Shown here piece by piece: positions 25,981 through 40,015 of a DNA stretch of 64,000 nucleotides; within the stretch, counting starts at the first letter, position 1; the number at the start of each line of letters is the position of its first letter. The notes below the pieces were generated by a model that saw nothing but the letters and a program-made list of their open reading frames with translations, did no database searches and was not told the DNA's origin. Both the position numbers and the translations under genes were made by a program. The stretch covers positions 3,531,620 through 3,595,619 of the forward strand of contig NW_023503375.1 in NCBI RefSeq assembly GCF_014529535.1, in the 5' to 3' direction. Source of the stretch: Bradysia coprophila (lineage: Eukaryota > Arthropoda > Insecta > Diptera > Sciaridae).

Positions 25981-26109
25981 TCATTGACAAAAATTACGGC
26001 TGTAGTAGATAACATAGATTACTTGAAGACAAAGTTATTTGCAACAGGTACAATTGATAACATTTTTTTGTCAGTGTAGCCTTCCATAGACGAATGTAAC
26101 CTTCCAATG

Positions 26110-26280
26110 TTGAATCTATTACTTCATTTGTTGTAGTATATTTTCAAAGGTTTGATTTCAGATCTATTACTTCACTTGTTTTAACAATCTTTTCATAGAC
26201 ATAGCTTGTCGTTTATTCTTGCAGTCGTTATCACTAACAGATGATAACTCCCCATAACACGTTAAAAGTAACACTGGTAA
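26110..26280 (+). repeat. Best copy of the dispersed AATCTATTACTTC repeat
   Basis: The order is AATCTATTACTTCATTTGTT, a second GATCTATTACTTCACTTGTT unit, TAGCTTGTCGTTTATT, then CGTTATCACTAACAGATGAT and CCATAACACGTTA. The same order recurs at 26545-26705, 9075-9240 and 11895-12050, and in reverse at 30515-30715. Fragments lie at 2515-2605, 6700-6720, 23985-24035 (-), 28985-29080 (-) and 32860-32885. It is an interspersed repeat of unknown class and non-coding. Confidence 0.6.
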
Positions 26281-27133
26281 CACGTTGCGAACTAGCCTGC
26301 ACATCATGTTATCATCGCAATAGTTTCCTTGAATCAGACGGAAATAGTACTCAACAATGTATGGTAAGATCTATAATAATTTACTTCACCCTGAGATAAT
26401 TCCTTCAATTAACTCAAACGGAAAAAAGAACAAACCCTGATGACCCCAACACAAAAGACAACGAAAGAAACCACAATGGAAACTCAGAAATTGCATTAAG
26501 TTTATGATCCAGAAGCATATCGCATTCCTGTTTGCTGAAATCTGTTACATCTTTTGTTGAAACTATTTTTAGTGTTTGATAAAAAGAAATCTTTTACTTC
26601 ATTGGTTTCAACAAAGATTTGCTACATATAGGGCTGCACCGATTAAATAAAGCTCATTGCTAATATTTTTGTCGTTGTCGTCGCCGCTAATAGATGACCA
26701 ACCGTTTCTAAAAGTTTTTTCAAATCGCAATTTCATCATTATTGTTTTCGTTTATATGAGATCAATTGCCCATAATACGGAATTGGATCTATTTCCTCTT
26801 TTTCTATTTCGGATTTATCTAGTTTTTCATTTGGGTCTCACCTTTCGCAAAATTGTAGTCCAATGCGACTGCTATAAAAGACTTTCGATTGAAATATTGA
26901 ATTTAATGTTTAAGATTTGTTTATGTTTAACATATCACATTTGGCTTATTGTTCATACACTTCCGCGAACATTTCATCTCTCGGACCCTTCCAGCTCGAA
27001 ATTGTTTGACCTCTCCTCTTTTCGCTCAATATATTCTACCATTGAGTAACTGAAATCGAATTTACAAACAATTTTACGAAATGACTACATGTCAAGGCAA
27101 CCCTCTTTACTAATGTGAAAATGAAAACGTTTC

Positions 27134-28881
27134 TTACCCAATCATTCCCACAATCATCAAAGTCAGCAAAATCGTTAATATTGTACTCGTGCAAAGCATC
27201 GGATTCAAAACATATATCGATACTGAGCCAATGGCTTCGAAAAATCGGAAATTACTGAAAGCGGCCTCCTCTCGACCGGGAAAAAGAACTCCGTAGTAAG
27301 CTATATCAGCGAATAATAATTGCGTTCAATTACCAATCACGCATTTCATACGACAATTTTACACTCACAGTTCACTTGAATCAACCACGTTCCATCAACC
27401 AGACCCCATAGTGCTGCCATTGCCCCGTATGTTAAGTAATCGTCTTCAACAGCCACCCAAACTCTCATCCAAATTATGATTGCTCCATGTAACACCGTTA
27501 TAGCAACCATGATCGGTAATCTGCCCGTTATCTTTGCAACAGCTCCCGTAAATGCTGCTGCAATCACATTGGAAAGTCCAAAGAAAATCATCACGTAGCC
27601 AATGCGTGATATTCCCCATCCACAACCGACGAAAGACTATGATTGAATGTGATAGGTGGCTTACATTTAAAGGAACAAGAAAAAAGGTTTTGGCTGGGAA
27701 AATGGCTGTGTAATCATACTCACAGCTGTAAAGCCGACGGCCATGAAGGCCTGTTCCGCCCCAATAAACATTGTGATTGGCAAAAGAAGAATTTGTTTCT
27801 TTTGCAATAATTGCTTGAACGTTACCGCCAAAAGCTTTATTCCAGAGAGACCTGATCCCGAACCTTTTCTCCCCATTTCGTATCTGTAAGCAAATTGTAC
27901 AGATTAACTTACGAGGTCGTAAACATGCATCAAAAGACTGGGCAAACCTTTTCAGTGTATCTGCAAATAAACTGACAAGAATTGTGGCACACAACATTAG
28001 TACAATGAATATTCCAGACAGCAGCTGAATTTTAAATAGGTCAGGACGATGTAAGTTGCCCACTTCTCCAGAACTTTCCAGTGCATTTGGACAAAATCTA
28101 GCACCACATAATTGGTCAACGTTTTTCGAAACATTTCCCAAATCAATTGTAATATTCGCAGACAAACCATCTGTGTCGCCAATGCCACTAGATAGAACTA
28201 ATATAAAGCTTCTATTAAGTTTCATTTCATTTGATTTCCTTAGTTTCACCCTAACCTGTTGACGACAATAAATTGCCCCAAACTTGAGCGAGTTGATAGA
28301 AAATGAAGAACAATCCGAAAAATCGAACAATTATCACTTCCAATTTGATTTGACCATTGCTTATTGCGGTAAAAGCTTCAGATATCACAGTTAAATATGT
28401 GCACTTAGCACACCACAGCGGCCCACCACCAAATCCAACAGCCAGACCAGCTGGAACTAATGTATAAAATCGAGGATAGAATTGAGCCGCTATGAAAGGT
28501 ATATAGAACAGAAATGAAACCGCAATTGTCCATTTACAACCGATCCACCTAAGAGCAATTCCACGAAAAAAAAAGTTTGATTTCTAAACGAGGTTCTAAA
28601 ATTCAAAGTAAAAGCCGTTACCGTATAACTGTCACTGGTAGAAATATGTTCGATATAATTAATGAACCATAAATTGCGGCAAGTGTATAAGCTCCCAGTG
28701 CACCGTCCGAATTGACCGAAGATTGAAGATTGGCCATGCCATGGAAAGCAGTAAAATGAACCATAAACGCGACCCCTAACACTAAGACATTCTTAGTGAT
28801 TCGAACGTTTTCATATTTGCCAGCACTGGCAATGAACAACTGGCGTTCATTTACGTCGTTGTTAACCGATGATGATGGCAT
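27134..28881 (-). CDS. UNC-93-like transmembrane protein
   Basis: Six exons on the minus strand: 28881-28622, 28548-28256, 28197-27948, 27883-27724, 27636-27369, 27300-27134. They join in frame to 465 residues. Family hallmarks are clear: GCKWTIAVSFLFYIPFIAAQ, QFYPRFYTLVPAGLAVGFGG, RFFGLFFIFYQLAQVWGNLL, the loop CGARFCPNA, LLPITMFIGAEQAFMAVGFT, GYVMIFFG and LWGLVDGTWLIQVN. It is a multi-pass (about 11-12 segments) major-facilitator-fold protein. Worm UNC-93 regulates a two-pore potassium channel; the role of insect members is poorly known. The start at 28881 is followed by a short polar N-terminus and then the first membrane segment. Introns are 50-80 bp. An antisense 294-codon frame across these exons is a shadow. 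Confidence 0.93.
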
Positions 28882-29559
28882 CTTTTATGTTTTATTTTCA
28901 GAGTAATTTTGTAGGTCCAGTGATGAGGTCCTAAAAAAACATTTGTAATAATTTCGCTTGTTTTGAAGCAAGTCAGTCGGTTATCTGTTGCTGACAAAAT
29001 ATGTTGTTAAACAAATGAAGTACAAGATTTTGTATCAATTTGTTGAAAATACTCAAAACACGCGATACGTTAATTATACTGATGGTATGGTCGCCGCTCG
29101 CGAAATGTGATTACCTACTAAATTTGATGCAAATTGGAACATGCAACAGAATTCTTAAGAGATTAGTTAATTTTGACTATATGGATGTCGGCTTTTTTGT
29201 GCTATAAATCAGACTGTGTGTATGTTAGACTCAAATATTGAGAGCTAGGGAAGCTTTTTATCGTCTTCACATCGGATCGGTAAACTTTACACAATAAGAG
29301 TGCAATCACCGTGGTGCAATGGATTTTTAGTAGTGTTGTGTAAACGGTTCAAAAGATGAAAAGTTAAGTTTTCGTGTTGATTTTATCGATCCGATGTGTA
29401 GCCGAAGTTGGAGTTTACTACAGAATGCATTGAATGCTGCTACGTAATTCATTAATAGATCATTTTCCTGACCTTGTAAACGTCAGACACGATCCGAACT
29501 GTCAGACATGTCGAAAAATATCGAATGAATTGAACGAACGATTTTCATATAAAAATCAG

Positions 29560-29705
29560 TAAATTGAACGCGGTTAACGTCAATTGATTGAGCTTAAGGA
29601 CTACTTGACGAAAAATTAAGTGGGGTTATGTTGACAAGTATGTTAATTCTGTTATTAGCTGTAACAGGCTGTTGAATTGACTCAATAAATAAATAAATAA
29701 TGAAA
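29560..29705 (+). mobile_element. Possible LINE or SINE 3' end with AATA tail
   Basis: A stretch ending GGCTGTTGAATTGACTCAAT is followed by an AATA microsatellite. This looks like the tail of a 5'-truncated retroelement. Nothing upstream codes for protein, so the call is weak. Confidence 0.3.
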
Positions 29706-32470
29706 GTGATCTATTCGGAAACACTTTCCAGGGCCTTGAACTGAACACTTTTGTGACAAAAGGAAACTTAATCGTGTTATTTTGAGCATGTAATGAATTA
29801 CTTTCTCAGCGTCGAATGTAACCTACTATTTCACCGTGAAATTTTCACGCATATCGTTTTCCGGTTGGTAACTTCATTAAAATAGGAAGTCTGTTGTTGT
29901 TAGACCTCCGTTGTTAAGAGAAAAACGAAACGTCGGTGAAAGGATTTGCACGGGATTTTGTCAGCTTGTAAAGCCTGATTGCCATTGAGAAATTCTATAA
30001 ATACATTTCATTGATATTTATTGAATCAGAATTACCTCTTGTATAACACGATCAGTGTAATTCTGTTCTGCATATTGCAGTTGTATTCAAACAAATCGTT
30101 CAATAAAATAAAATAAATTATTTAAATGAAAATGTTGAAGTCGTTCTTGTGACCAATATCTCATTTTATGAAATAAGTATGTTTACCGGTTTTTTACCCA
30201 ATGCATCGACAATGAATAATTAAAATTACATAATTGACTTTAGAGAATATTTTTTTAGTTGAATTTTAAACATGATGCCTATGTTCTGAAATGCTACAGC
30301 GTTTGAAGCTCTTTCTCACAATTCAATTTTTTTAATTGAATATACAGAAGAGTGTGTTGAATGCTTACGAGAACCTGAGTTCAGTGCTGCATCTTTATAG
30401 CCACGACGTTCGCTTGTCGACTAATCTTTTCTTCGCTCTATATCCTGTTTTTCTATTGATTCTATTACCGCACTACACATTTATCTAACCTTTCACATAC
30501 GGCTATTCGTATTCATCTGTTATCGATAACGACGACAAAAATAATAACAAGCTCTGGGTAATATGGTCCTTTATACAGTAAAATGGATGTTGAAAAAATT
30601 GAAGTACAAGATTTGAAATCAACAAATTAAAAATACTTTGATCGATGGAAGTAATAGACCCGATAATAAAGCGGGTCATATGCTTGCCGTCTGTAACAGG
30701 TTTTAAGTAACTTGCTTCCGCCTCAGGTCTCAACATCACGACATGACATATAAACAGATATACAACTTTGACGTAAATTCGTATTTTATAGCAACAGGTC
30801 AAACATGTCCAACATAACAAATAACAAAAAAAACTTATGCGACAAGAACTGTAAAGGGTGTCTTATGTTCGTGAAACGGTAAATTGTTCGAGGCGCAGGC
30901 GAACTTTTTCTAAAAAAAAAATCGTCGTTCATCACTGATATAGACAGAAGACAATTAGAGAACCTTTTCTGTAGTGTACATTAGGTGTACATTGGCGCTT
31001 TTACAAAGAAGATTTGGTATGAAGAAAAATCTGTTTAGTACTCTCTCGATTGCAAAAATCAAGAGTGGTCGAGAGTGCAAAAAGGAATGAACTAACCCCA
31101 TGCATTGACTGACCCTGAATCATTAAGTCGCCACTAACTCGTTATATGACACTATAGTGTCACACATAAGCTTAAAACCACAAACTAAACATTCCAATAC
31201 CCATATGCTGTATCACTCACCCACAACAATTCAAACAATTCAATTGTCTTTCCGCGTGAATTCACCTAATTATCGTTTAGAATGTAATTCCTAATTATTC
31301 ACAAATTCACCAAAAAATTTTTGTTAACAACAAAGTGATAAATAGAAATAAAAATCAACAAAAAGCACCGAAACAATAACCACTCTAGTACTGAATGTGT
31401 AGAGAGAGATATATAAACAACTGAAAAACGTTTCGTTAATTTTAACACATCAACTCTTTGATGGTCTACAAGCGACTGATCCGAAAACCATATAATTCAT
31501 TTGATAGGTTGTCTTGCGTTAAGATTACATTTTTGAATTAGGAATTAAATTACTTGATTGCCTTAGCTAACAAGGTGCCTCAGAAATTCAGAATGAAAGA
31601 TAACGTAAATCACTCCTATGCTACAAGATTCAATTCATATGATACATGATACACTTAGAGATGGACACTTTTCTGTGGGTATAATAATGAAACGAGTTTT
31701 GTTAACACTTAGATATTTGAACTCGTTTATAAAATTCACGTTTTTTTGAACATTTGAATAAAAATTTGTATCTTCTTTTTTGGAAAATATTGGTGTGGTG
31801 ATTGCTTTGGTATACTGTGTGTACATTGAGCATGAAACGAGATGTCGTGTGTTCTGCCACAATAAACAATAAAAAAAAGTTTAATTTTGAATGTAACACT
31901 CTATAAAAAATACAATTCCGTTCATTCAAGGCTGTCCACTTTTTTCCAACAAGAGTAAGTACCTCACTAACATACTTCCGACAAAATATAGTAGCGTCCT
32001 TACTTACTTATCAACACAATACTCGACTCGATAATTGCAATTAATAATTTGATAAAGATTCTCACGATGATTATGTTGTTCAACAGAATTCCAGATCGAG
32101 CATCAGTGATTCGCTTAGATCTGCTGGTACTATACTAACTAAAATTATAATTTACCTCCATACACAAAAAGACGCACACAACTAGTTGCTAGAGATTATA
32201 CGTTTGTTGTAGGTAGTTTTGTCACTATGTTAGAAAACAAACCTGAAGTTGTTTTAGTCATTCAAAAAGGTGTTCCAGTGATTGATAAACAACAACATCG
32301 CATTCAAACGAAAAGCTTCAATGCAGAAATGGATTAAAATGTGTTGGTGAGAACTTCTCTGATTAGAGCTTTGAAATGTAATAAAACCAATAACATAGAA
32401 CTTGGCATAGCACTGCCACTAGCATTAACATAAAAAATATTTGTAGGCTGATGGTATCAGCATAGACTAT

Positions 32471-32623
32471 GGGGCCATCCATAAAGGACGTCCGCACTAT
32501 GGGGGTGAGGGGGGTTCGCCAAAGTGTGACCGCCATAGATTTGTGTAGTGGAAAAGTGCGGACAAGGGGGAGGGGGCGTCTAAAATTCCAGAAAAATCGC
32601 GGACGTCCTTTATGGACGGCCCC
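32471..32623. mobile_element. GC-rich MITE with GGGGCC(A/G)TCCATAAAGGACGTCCGC ends
   Basis: The left end GGGGCCATCCATAAAGGACG...TCCGC and the right end GCGGACGTCCTTTATGGACG...GCCCC are inverted with one mismatch over 25 bp. TAT flanks both sides. The interior is G-rich on the plus strand (GGGGGTGAGGGGGGTT; GGGGGAGGGGGCG), in strong contrast to the AT-rich surroundings. Confidence 0.8.
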
Positions 32624-33940
32624 TATGCATTATTTTCGTGAAAACATAAGGTATGCTTTCTTGGTGTGTGGTATACAACACAAGGATGAAAATTTGGAAG
32701 CTTTTTGACGTCCGACACACGAGTGTTAATGCTAGGAGTTATGAGCAGTCTGTAAGTTCTTGGATATCAATACGTCATCAAATTCACTTTCTGGTGCATT
32801 GTTCTCTGGTGAGATTGTCTTATTCTGTGACATAACAAGCGGCAAGCATATTATCCCAAATCTATTACTTCTTGTTCTTAACTTAGTGTGTGACGCGTCA
32901 ACAATATTTTACTTCTATAGTTTTGTGTAAAATCTACGACTCGGAGTGCTCGAAAACACAGCACTGCTCCAAGTGTCAAATTTGGAGGCTTTAATGATAA
33001 GAGCTACCGCTTAGGATTGTTTGATTGTATATGTGGTCACTCACACAAAACAAGTCTTATATCTGTAGAAAAGAAACGCAGTGCCTACTGTTGTTCTATC
33101 AGTCTCCGAATATTTTCTATATTTGTGCTAGAAGCAGTGCTATGTCGAAAAACATTGTTTTCTATACAACACATAAATGAACTGAAAAATGAGTATATGA
33201 GCCCTAAGATTCAGCTGAATCTGAAGTCTAGAATCTCAATGAAAGTATGAAGTAGGTCTAATAAATGTTGGTCCAGAGATTATAGACACTCTAAACACCC
33301 ACAATTAACAGAAAATTCAAGTTCCGATTATTGACCTCAGTTCAATTCATTTTTTAACTTCAGATCGATCTGATATGTTCCAAGGAGCTGAAAGATACAA
33401 CTGGTAGTATCTATTTCAGGTTAATTTAGGCATGAATTTGCTTCATTAGTTTTTCAGCTGGTCCGCTCATAAAAACTTACACGTCTCTATATGGTTTAAG
33501 GTGTGGTTAAACCACTCCTGTATCGTATCCAACAAAAACATCAATAAAAGGATAGCTCGATGCACCATCCTCGAATATTTAAGCAAAGAGTTAATTCGTT
33601 TATTTTCGCAAAGAGTGCAATATACCCATTTCGAATTCGCAGCGCGCCTATCCACCTTACAGCTTTTTATTGTCGATACAGTAGTGCTTTTCCGGCGAAA
33701 GAATCGTTTGACATTTTCGTTTTAACAACAAAAATGTTTCGGCGCTTAAAATAAACTCACACACACAATCTTGAATCGGATTGATTTGATTGGTCCGTAT
33801 GTAGCACATGATCATTTTGATATGCTTACATCGCGCTTACTCTACACATCCGTAGACTAGAGTTTATCTTCTCAGAAATTTGCCCTTGATTTGACACTCG
33901 TCTTTTGGAAATCGTTGTGAACAGTTGTGCTTAACGAAAA

Positions 33941-35987
<2,047 letters not shown>

Positions 35988-37772
35988 ATCGGCCAAAGTG
36001 TTAGGATTTAAGTCAACAATCAGACAGTTTGAAAATTGCATCATAAACCCTGTTGAAACACCGGTGAACACCAGCAAGCTAGTCTGAGAGAGAAAATGAA
36101 TTTATTATTTTTCAGCTTTTTATTTTGTATCCAAATTGGTCAAAACTTTTCATTTTTAAAAAACAAATCAATAAAAATTGGTGCGTCCAACGCATCGTGT
36201 ATGTTAAACATACTGATAAACACAAAAGTTCATTTAGGCTATGTCCAATATTATAATCACTTAATGTTAATTATGAATCTAATTCTTGGCATTAAAACCG
36301 TGTTATAGAATACAAAAATTAGAAGAAATTGTTTTCCTTTTGGTGTTGGTTGAGAATGGTCATCATCTTCGCATGTACATCGTCATCAGAGACGTTCGAG
36401 ATATAGACACATTTCGTCATCATGTTTTAAGATTGCATGTGTTCGATGAAACTATTATCCGAACGTTACGTGCCAGACCACAAGTTCGCAGAACAAATCT
36501 ACCAGAAATTCTCAAGTTCAAGGTGACGGTTTCTTTATTCCGCCGATCGTGAAATGTTACGAGATTTTTGATTTATAATTTGAAACAACGCCCACAGCGT
36601 GACGAAAGTTTGAATTTTTCAAGAATAACTTTTGTTCAATGTCACAGAGAGAAGGTCAAACACTTGCAGATCTGCAGCTTCAAAGTTGTTGAATTTTTAA
36701 ACTGAATCCTTGCTCGGCCTTGCTACTCTGACACACTATGACCGTGGACCCATTTTGTTGTTTCATAGGAAATCCGATTCTGATAATTCCCACAAAGATT
36801 AATCAAAATCACGATGAGAAAAAGCGGTCAAGTGCCGTATGTACGTAGTTGCTGACTCAGTAACAGTTAGTAAAACTGATGATACCGATTATGAAATAAA
36901 AAGTTTTTGAAATTGACTCCGGGGTTGAGGAGCAAAATGTAGATTAGATTGTCTGCTACAATGAAAACATATTTTGGAAACTATGGCAAGACGAAAAGGG
37001 AAACTATGGCAAGAAGAAGAGGAAAACTATGGCAAGAATAAGAGGGATTTTACAAAGTAGAATTTTTAACAAGATTTATTGGTTGTCTTGACTTTATGGA
37101 ACATATTCTATAAGAGGCAAGTAGGGTCTTATTGGGTTTAAAATTCATCCATACTGAGATATTTGCAGTTGAAGTTTTCAACCGAAAAAAGACTGAAAAC
37201 TTACACTTTTCTTACAGAAATTTCTCGAGGTACACGAAACGTACATAGTACAACGTATCGTGTGGGGTGTCATTAGAAAGGTAATTGAATTTGCTTTTAG
37301 GGCAAATAGGGTATTATGGGGATGCATCTACGATGGAAAAGATGCATATACATCCACACTACACAAGACCATATTTGGCCCAAAAGCACATTCAATTACC
37401 TTTCCAATGTCACCTCACACGACCCTCTACGGCTCGTGTAACTGGGGAAATTTTTGTAAGAAAAGTGCAAGTTTTCGGTTTTTGATTTTTGAAAGAGGTT
37501 TTGGCTTCTACGTTTGAATACCTTTCTGGTCATATATAAAAATTCCACTGGAAAATGCGTCCAAATGAGTCTGTTTTTCAAAAAAAATCCGTCTTCCGAA
37601 AATACTCACCAGTATTACCATCATGCGTTTCGACACGTATTCGTTGGAATTGACCTCATCTACAATCCTTAAATCCTTGCTGAAAGGCTCGAGGTATAAA
37701 CATTCTCCGTTGCCACGATTTAAACAAAATAACCAGAGTTACCACTACGCCACCTCCAACCTTTTATTGAAT
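35988..37772. other. Interval between GAPDH and the convergent mTERF-family gene
   Basis: It contains the GAPDH 3'-UTR with AATAAA near 36170. A modest open frame at 36286-36552 resembles nothing I know. A short direct repeat (AACTATGGCAAGA, three times at 36979-37036) is followed by a foldback repeat at about 37100-37520. Confidence 0.5.
37100..37520. mobile_element. Foldback repeat of the TAGGGTCTTAT / GGCCCAAAAGCACATT family, copy 1
   Basis: GGCAAATAGGGTATTATGGG with GATGCATCTACGATG is answered by CATATTTGGCCCAAAAGCAC. The outer arms are AAAGGTAATTGAATTTGCTT and CACATTCAATTACCTTTCC. The distal block with GACCCTCTACGGCTCGTG and GTAAGAAAAGTGCAAGTTTT also occurs at 62190-62262, so this and 61928-62360 are one family. 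Confidence 0.65.
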
Positions 37773-38806
37773 TCATTCTTCGTGTTCTTCATCTACATTC
37801 TTTTCGTGTCTATGCTTTTCCCTTTGGTACAACTCTCGAAACGTTTCAAATTCCTCAACGGTGACGCCGCACGTTTTCGTCGCGAATTCCCGGTCTGTAC
37901 AGTCAAAGATGCTGCTCGTTTTCGGATTTTTACTCGGCTGCAACGCACTGACTTTGGGATTCTTTGGCTTGAACAGGCCCAGCCGATCCAGGAATACGTG
38001 ACGCAATTTGATCTCGTCCAATGAATAGCTGAATGCTGACGATTTGGACGCTTGTGTTTCGTCCAGTCTCATCACTTGCGTCATATAATCCATCTTTGCC
38101 TTAGTGCACTGTTCGGTTTCTGCTAACACATTGGGCGATGCACAGAGAATTCGGAAAATATTTATTTCGGTCTTTGCGAGCCATTTCAAAAATGACATCT
38201 TTTCCCTCAGCAGAGCGATATTGTTGAATTCTGAAAACAGCCGAAGCAAATCGTTAGGATGTCATTAATTCCGACAAGTCCGTCACGTTACCTAAATATT
38301 CCGGATTTTTTTCGACCAATTCAAAAATCAATTTCGATTCAAAATTCGTGCACCGCAGACATTCAATACTTTGAACAAGTTTTTCCGGTGAACGTCTTAG
38401 CAGTTGCGGTCGTTTTCCTACGATTGTCATGAAACTGGCTATGTTGAAGCCTTGTCCGGTGAGTGTCTCAAACGTTTGTTGCCATTGGTTTCGGGTGAAA
38501 TTTTTGAGTTGAGGCCTCTTTTCGATTGCATCGTCGATTAGTTTCGCTGGAAATTCATTTGTCTTACGAGCGGTAGCCGTCTTGAAATGGGACAAAAATA
38601 TGATCACAACAGACATAATGTAGATTGGGTCTTGTTTTGAAAATTGAATTTACCGCCGGTGGAACTGTTGTAGATAGACATGCCGAGAATGACCGGTTAA
38701 ACTTAATTGCGTTCAGAAGCATTCGATGCATCATTATCAATTTTTCCACGATAGGAAACTCTTTATTGCAAAGGTTTTTGGTTATAAACAATGCATTCCG
38801 AAGCAT
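37773..38806 (-). CDS. mTERF-family mitochondrial protein
   Basis: Three exons on the minus strand (38806-38654, 38580-38292, 38230-37773) join in phase to 299 residues. The N-terminus MLRNALFITKNLCNK, basic and without acids near the start, fits a mitochondrial targeting peptide. A later in-frame Met (MMHRMLL) could also be the start. The body has the repeating helical pattern of mTERF motifs: leucines with a proline every 30-35 residues (IVGKRPQLLRRSPEKL, LVEKNPEYLEF, ILCASPNVLAE, then SLDEIKLRHVFLDRLGLFKP). Family knowledge: mTERF proteins bind mitochondrial nucleic acids and affect mtDNA transcription or ribosome assembly. The C-terminal part reminds me of the MTERF4-like branch, but I am not certain. 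The acidic C-terminus ends DEEHEE. Confidence 0.82.
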
Positions 38807-39816
38807 TGACTACTCGTTTGACATATTTGACACTTTAGTACAATTCTATTTTTCTATATTTCTACCATTTCCACATTCTACTACATTGTGGAATTTAGCG
38901 ATTAAATTTGAAAATTTCTTTGGTAGTCGTGAAAACTTGTCATTTCTGGTGGTTTCACCAAAGCCCGACCCGATCCACACAGAAAAATTCAGGTATAGGT
39001 CAATCCCGAAAGTAACAGTTCTGGTTCATGTCAGATTCAGGCCGAACTAATTCAGGTTTGAGTGAACCCGAAATCGAAAATTTTAGTGTTAGATCGAACC
39101 AATACTCTCTCTAGCAACCAAACTCTCAGCTCTCTGTGTCAAATTCAAATTTGCATTCTACAAAAACTATTCTACATTTTGACTGACTACGCTGTAATTT
39201 ACATGTAGATTCCAAAGGTTACTTGACACTTTCACCACTTTAAGAGCGCTCATTCCTTGGCAAATTTTTAGCCTACATTTGTGCGCAAAAATATTAGTTT
39301 TTTGATGATTTCTCTGAAAATCATTTGTTAGGAAAGTAAATTTTCGATAACATTGTCCATGAAAATATTGTTCGGTGAAATGACAGAAGTGACCGACTTC
39401 CCGACAACGTCAATCATTGAGAGTACTGTGAAATCCACGATCTATAAAAGTAGTTTCTTTGCTAGAGAGAGTATTGGTCGAGCCCGAAATCTTTGTTCAG
39501 GCTCGGAACCAAATCCGATTCGGGTCAACCTGAGTTGAAACAGAACAACCCGAAACCGATCCGAGCCTTAGTATCGTAGTCGTTAAGACTAAATAAAAGT
39601 CTAAGGCTACCTTTTAGGCGTTCTTACCGTATCTTACAACGTTAAAATCTAAACTACTGTTAGAGAATAAACCAAACGGAAATTTCAATGCTATTCTCTC
39701 TGTCGTCAATTCATTATCCATACTTTATCATGTGAAACTGAGAGGTACGCACTCTATTTTTGTTAACCTGATTTCCCAGATAAACCATTGGTTAATCGGG
39801 ATTAACAAAAGATTCG

Positions 39817-40015
39817 GGAACTGATTGGCTCAGTGGTAACGTACTGGCCTTCCACCAAGAAAGTCCGGGTTCAATCTCGGTGAGTGCAAATTTTGTATAG
39901 GATTTTTCCTCAATGTGTAACATGAAAGTAACGTTCCTAAGCGTACCCAAGCCTAATATTCTGGGCAGTTGAGGTGTTTGGTGCCCTCAATGAAACGTAC
40001 ATAGATGAATGACAT
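39817..40015 (+). mobile_element. tRNA-derived SINE
   Basis: The head looks like a tRNA gene: an A-box TGGCTCAGTGG at 39826-39836, then TTCCACC in anticodon-loop position and a B-box GGTTCAATCTC at 39868-39878. The region does not fold into a full tRNA and has no matching acceptor stem, and it runs on into an unrelated body (GTATAGGATTTTTCCTCAAT...ATGAACAAATA). That is the structure of a tRNA-headed SINE transcribed by RNA polymerase III. Confidence 0.7.

Larger units (their letters stand above)
19688..27133. other. AT-rich gene-poor interval between srGAP and the UNC-93-like gene
   Basis: No coding exon is recognisable. 19688-19890 is 3'-UTR of srGAP with an AATAAA. About 21.9-25.1 kb is extremely AT-rich and full of A- and T-runs and AATAAA-like motifs, so it could be an extended srGAP 3'-UTR or just degraded intergenic DNA. 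Repeats listed separately lie at 20272, 20661, 21541, 25272, 25605, 25856, 26110 and 26545. A GAAGAAGAAG microsatellite lies near 22747-22770. Confidence 0.55.
28882..33940. other. Intergenic interval with repeat fragments
   Basis: This interval separates the divergently transcribed UNC-93-like and GAPDH genes and would include both promoters. I see no coding exon. It holds an AATA tail at 29684-29702, reverse copies of the AATCTATTACTTC repeat at 28985-29080 and 30515-30715, a GC-rich palindrome at 32471-32623 and a piece of a CAGCTGGTC-type foldback near 33430-33500. Confidence 0.5.

Noticed and set aside
27446-28330. 294-codon minus-strand frame over the UNC-93-like gene
   Set aside because: It reads across several introns and mixes frames; the spliced model gives a contiguous 465-residue family member.
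39826-39890. Functional tRNA gene
   Set aside because: The A and B boxes are good, but there is no acceptor stem pairing and the sequence continues into a repeat body; it is a SINE head.
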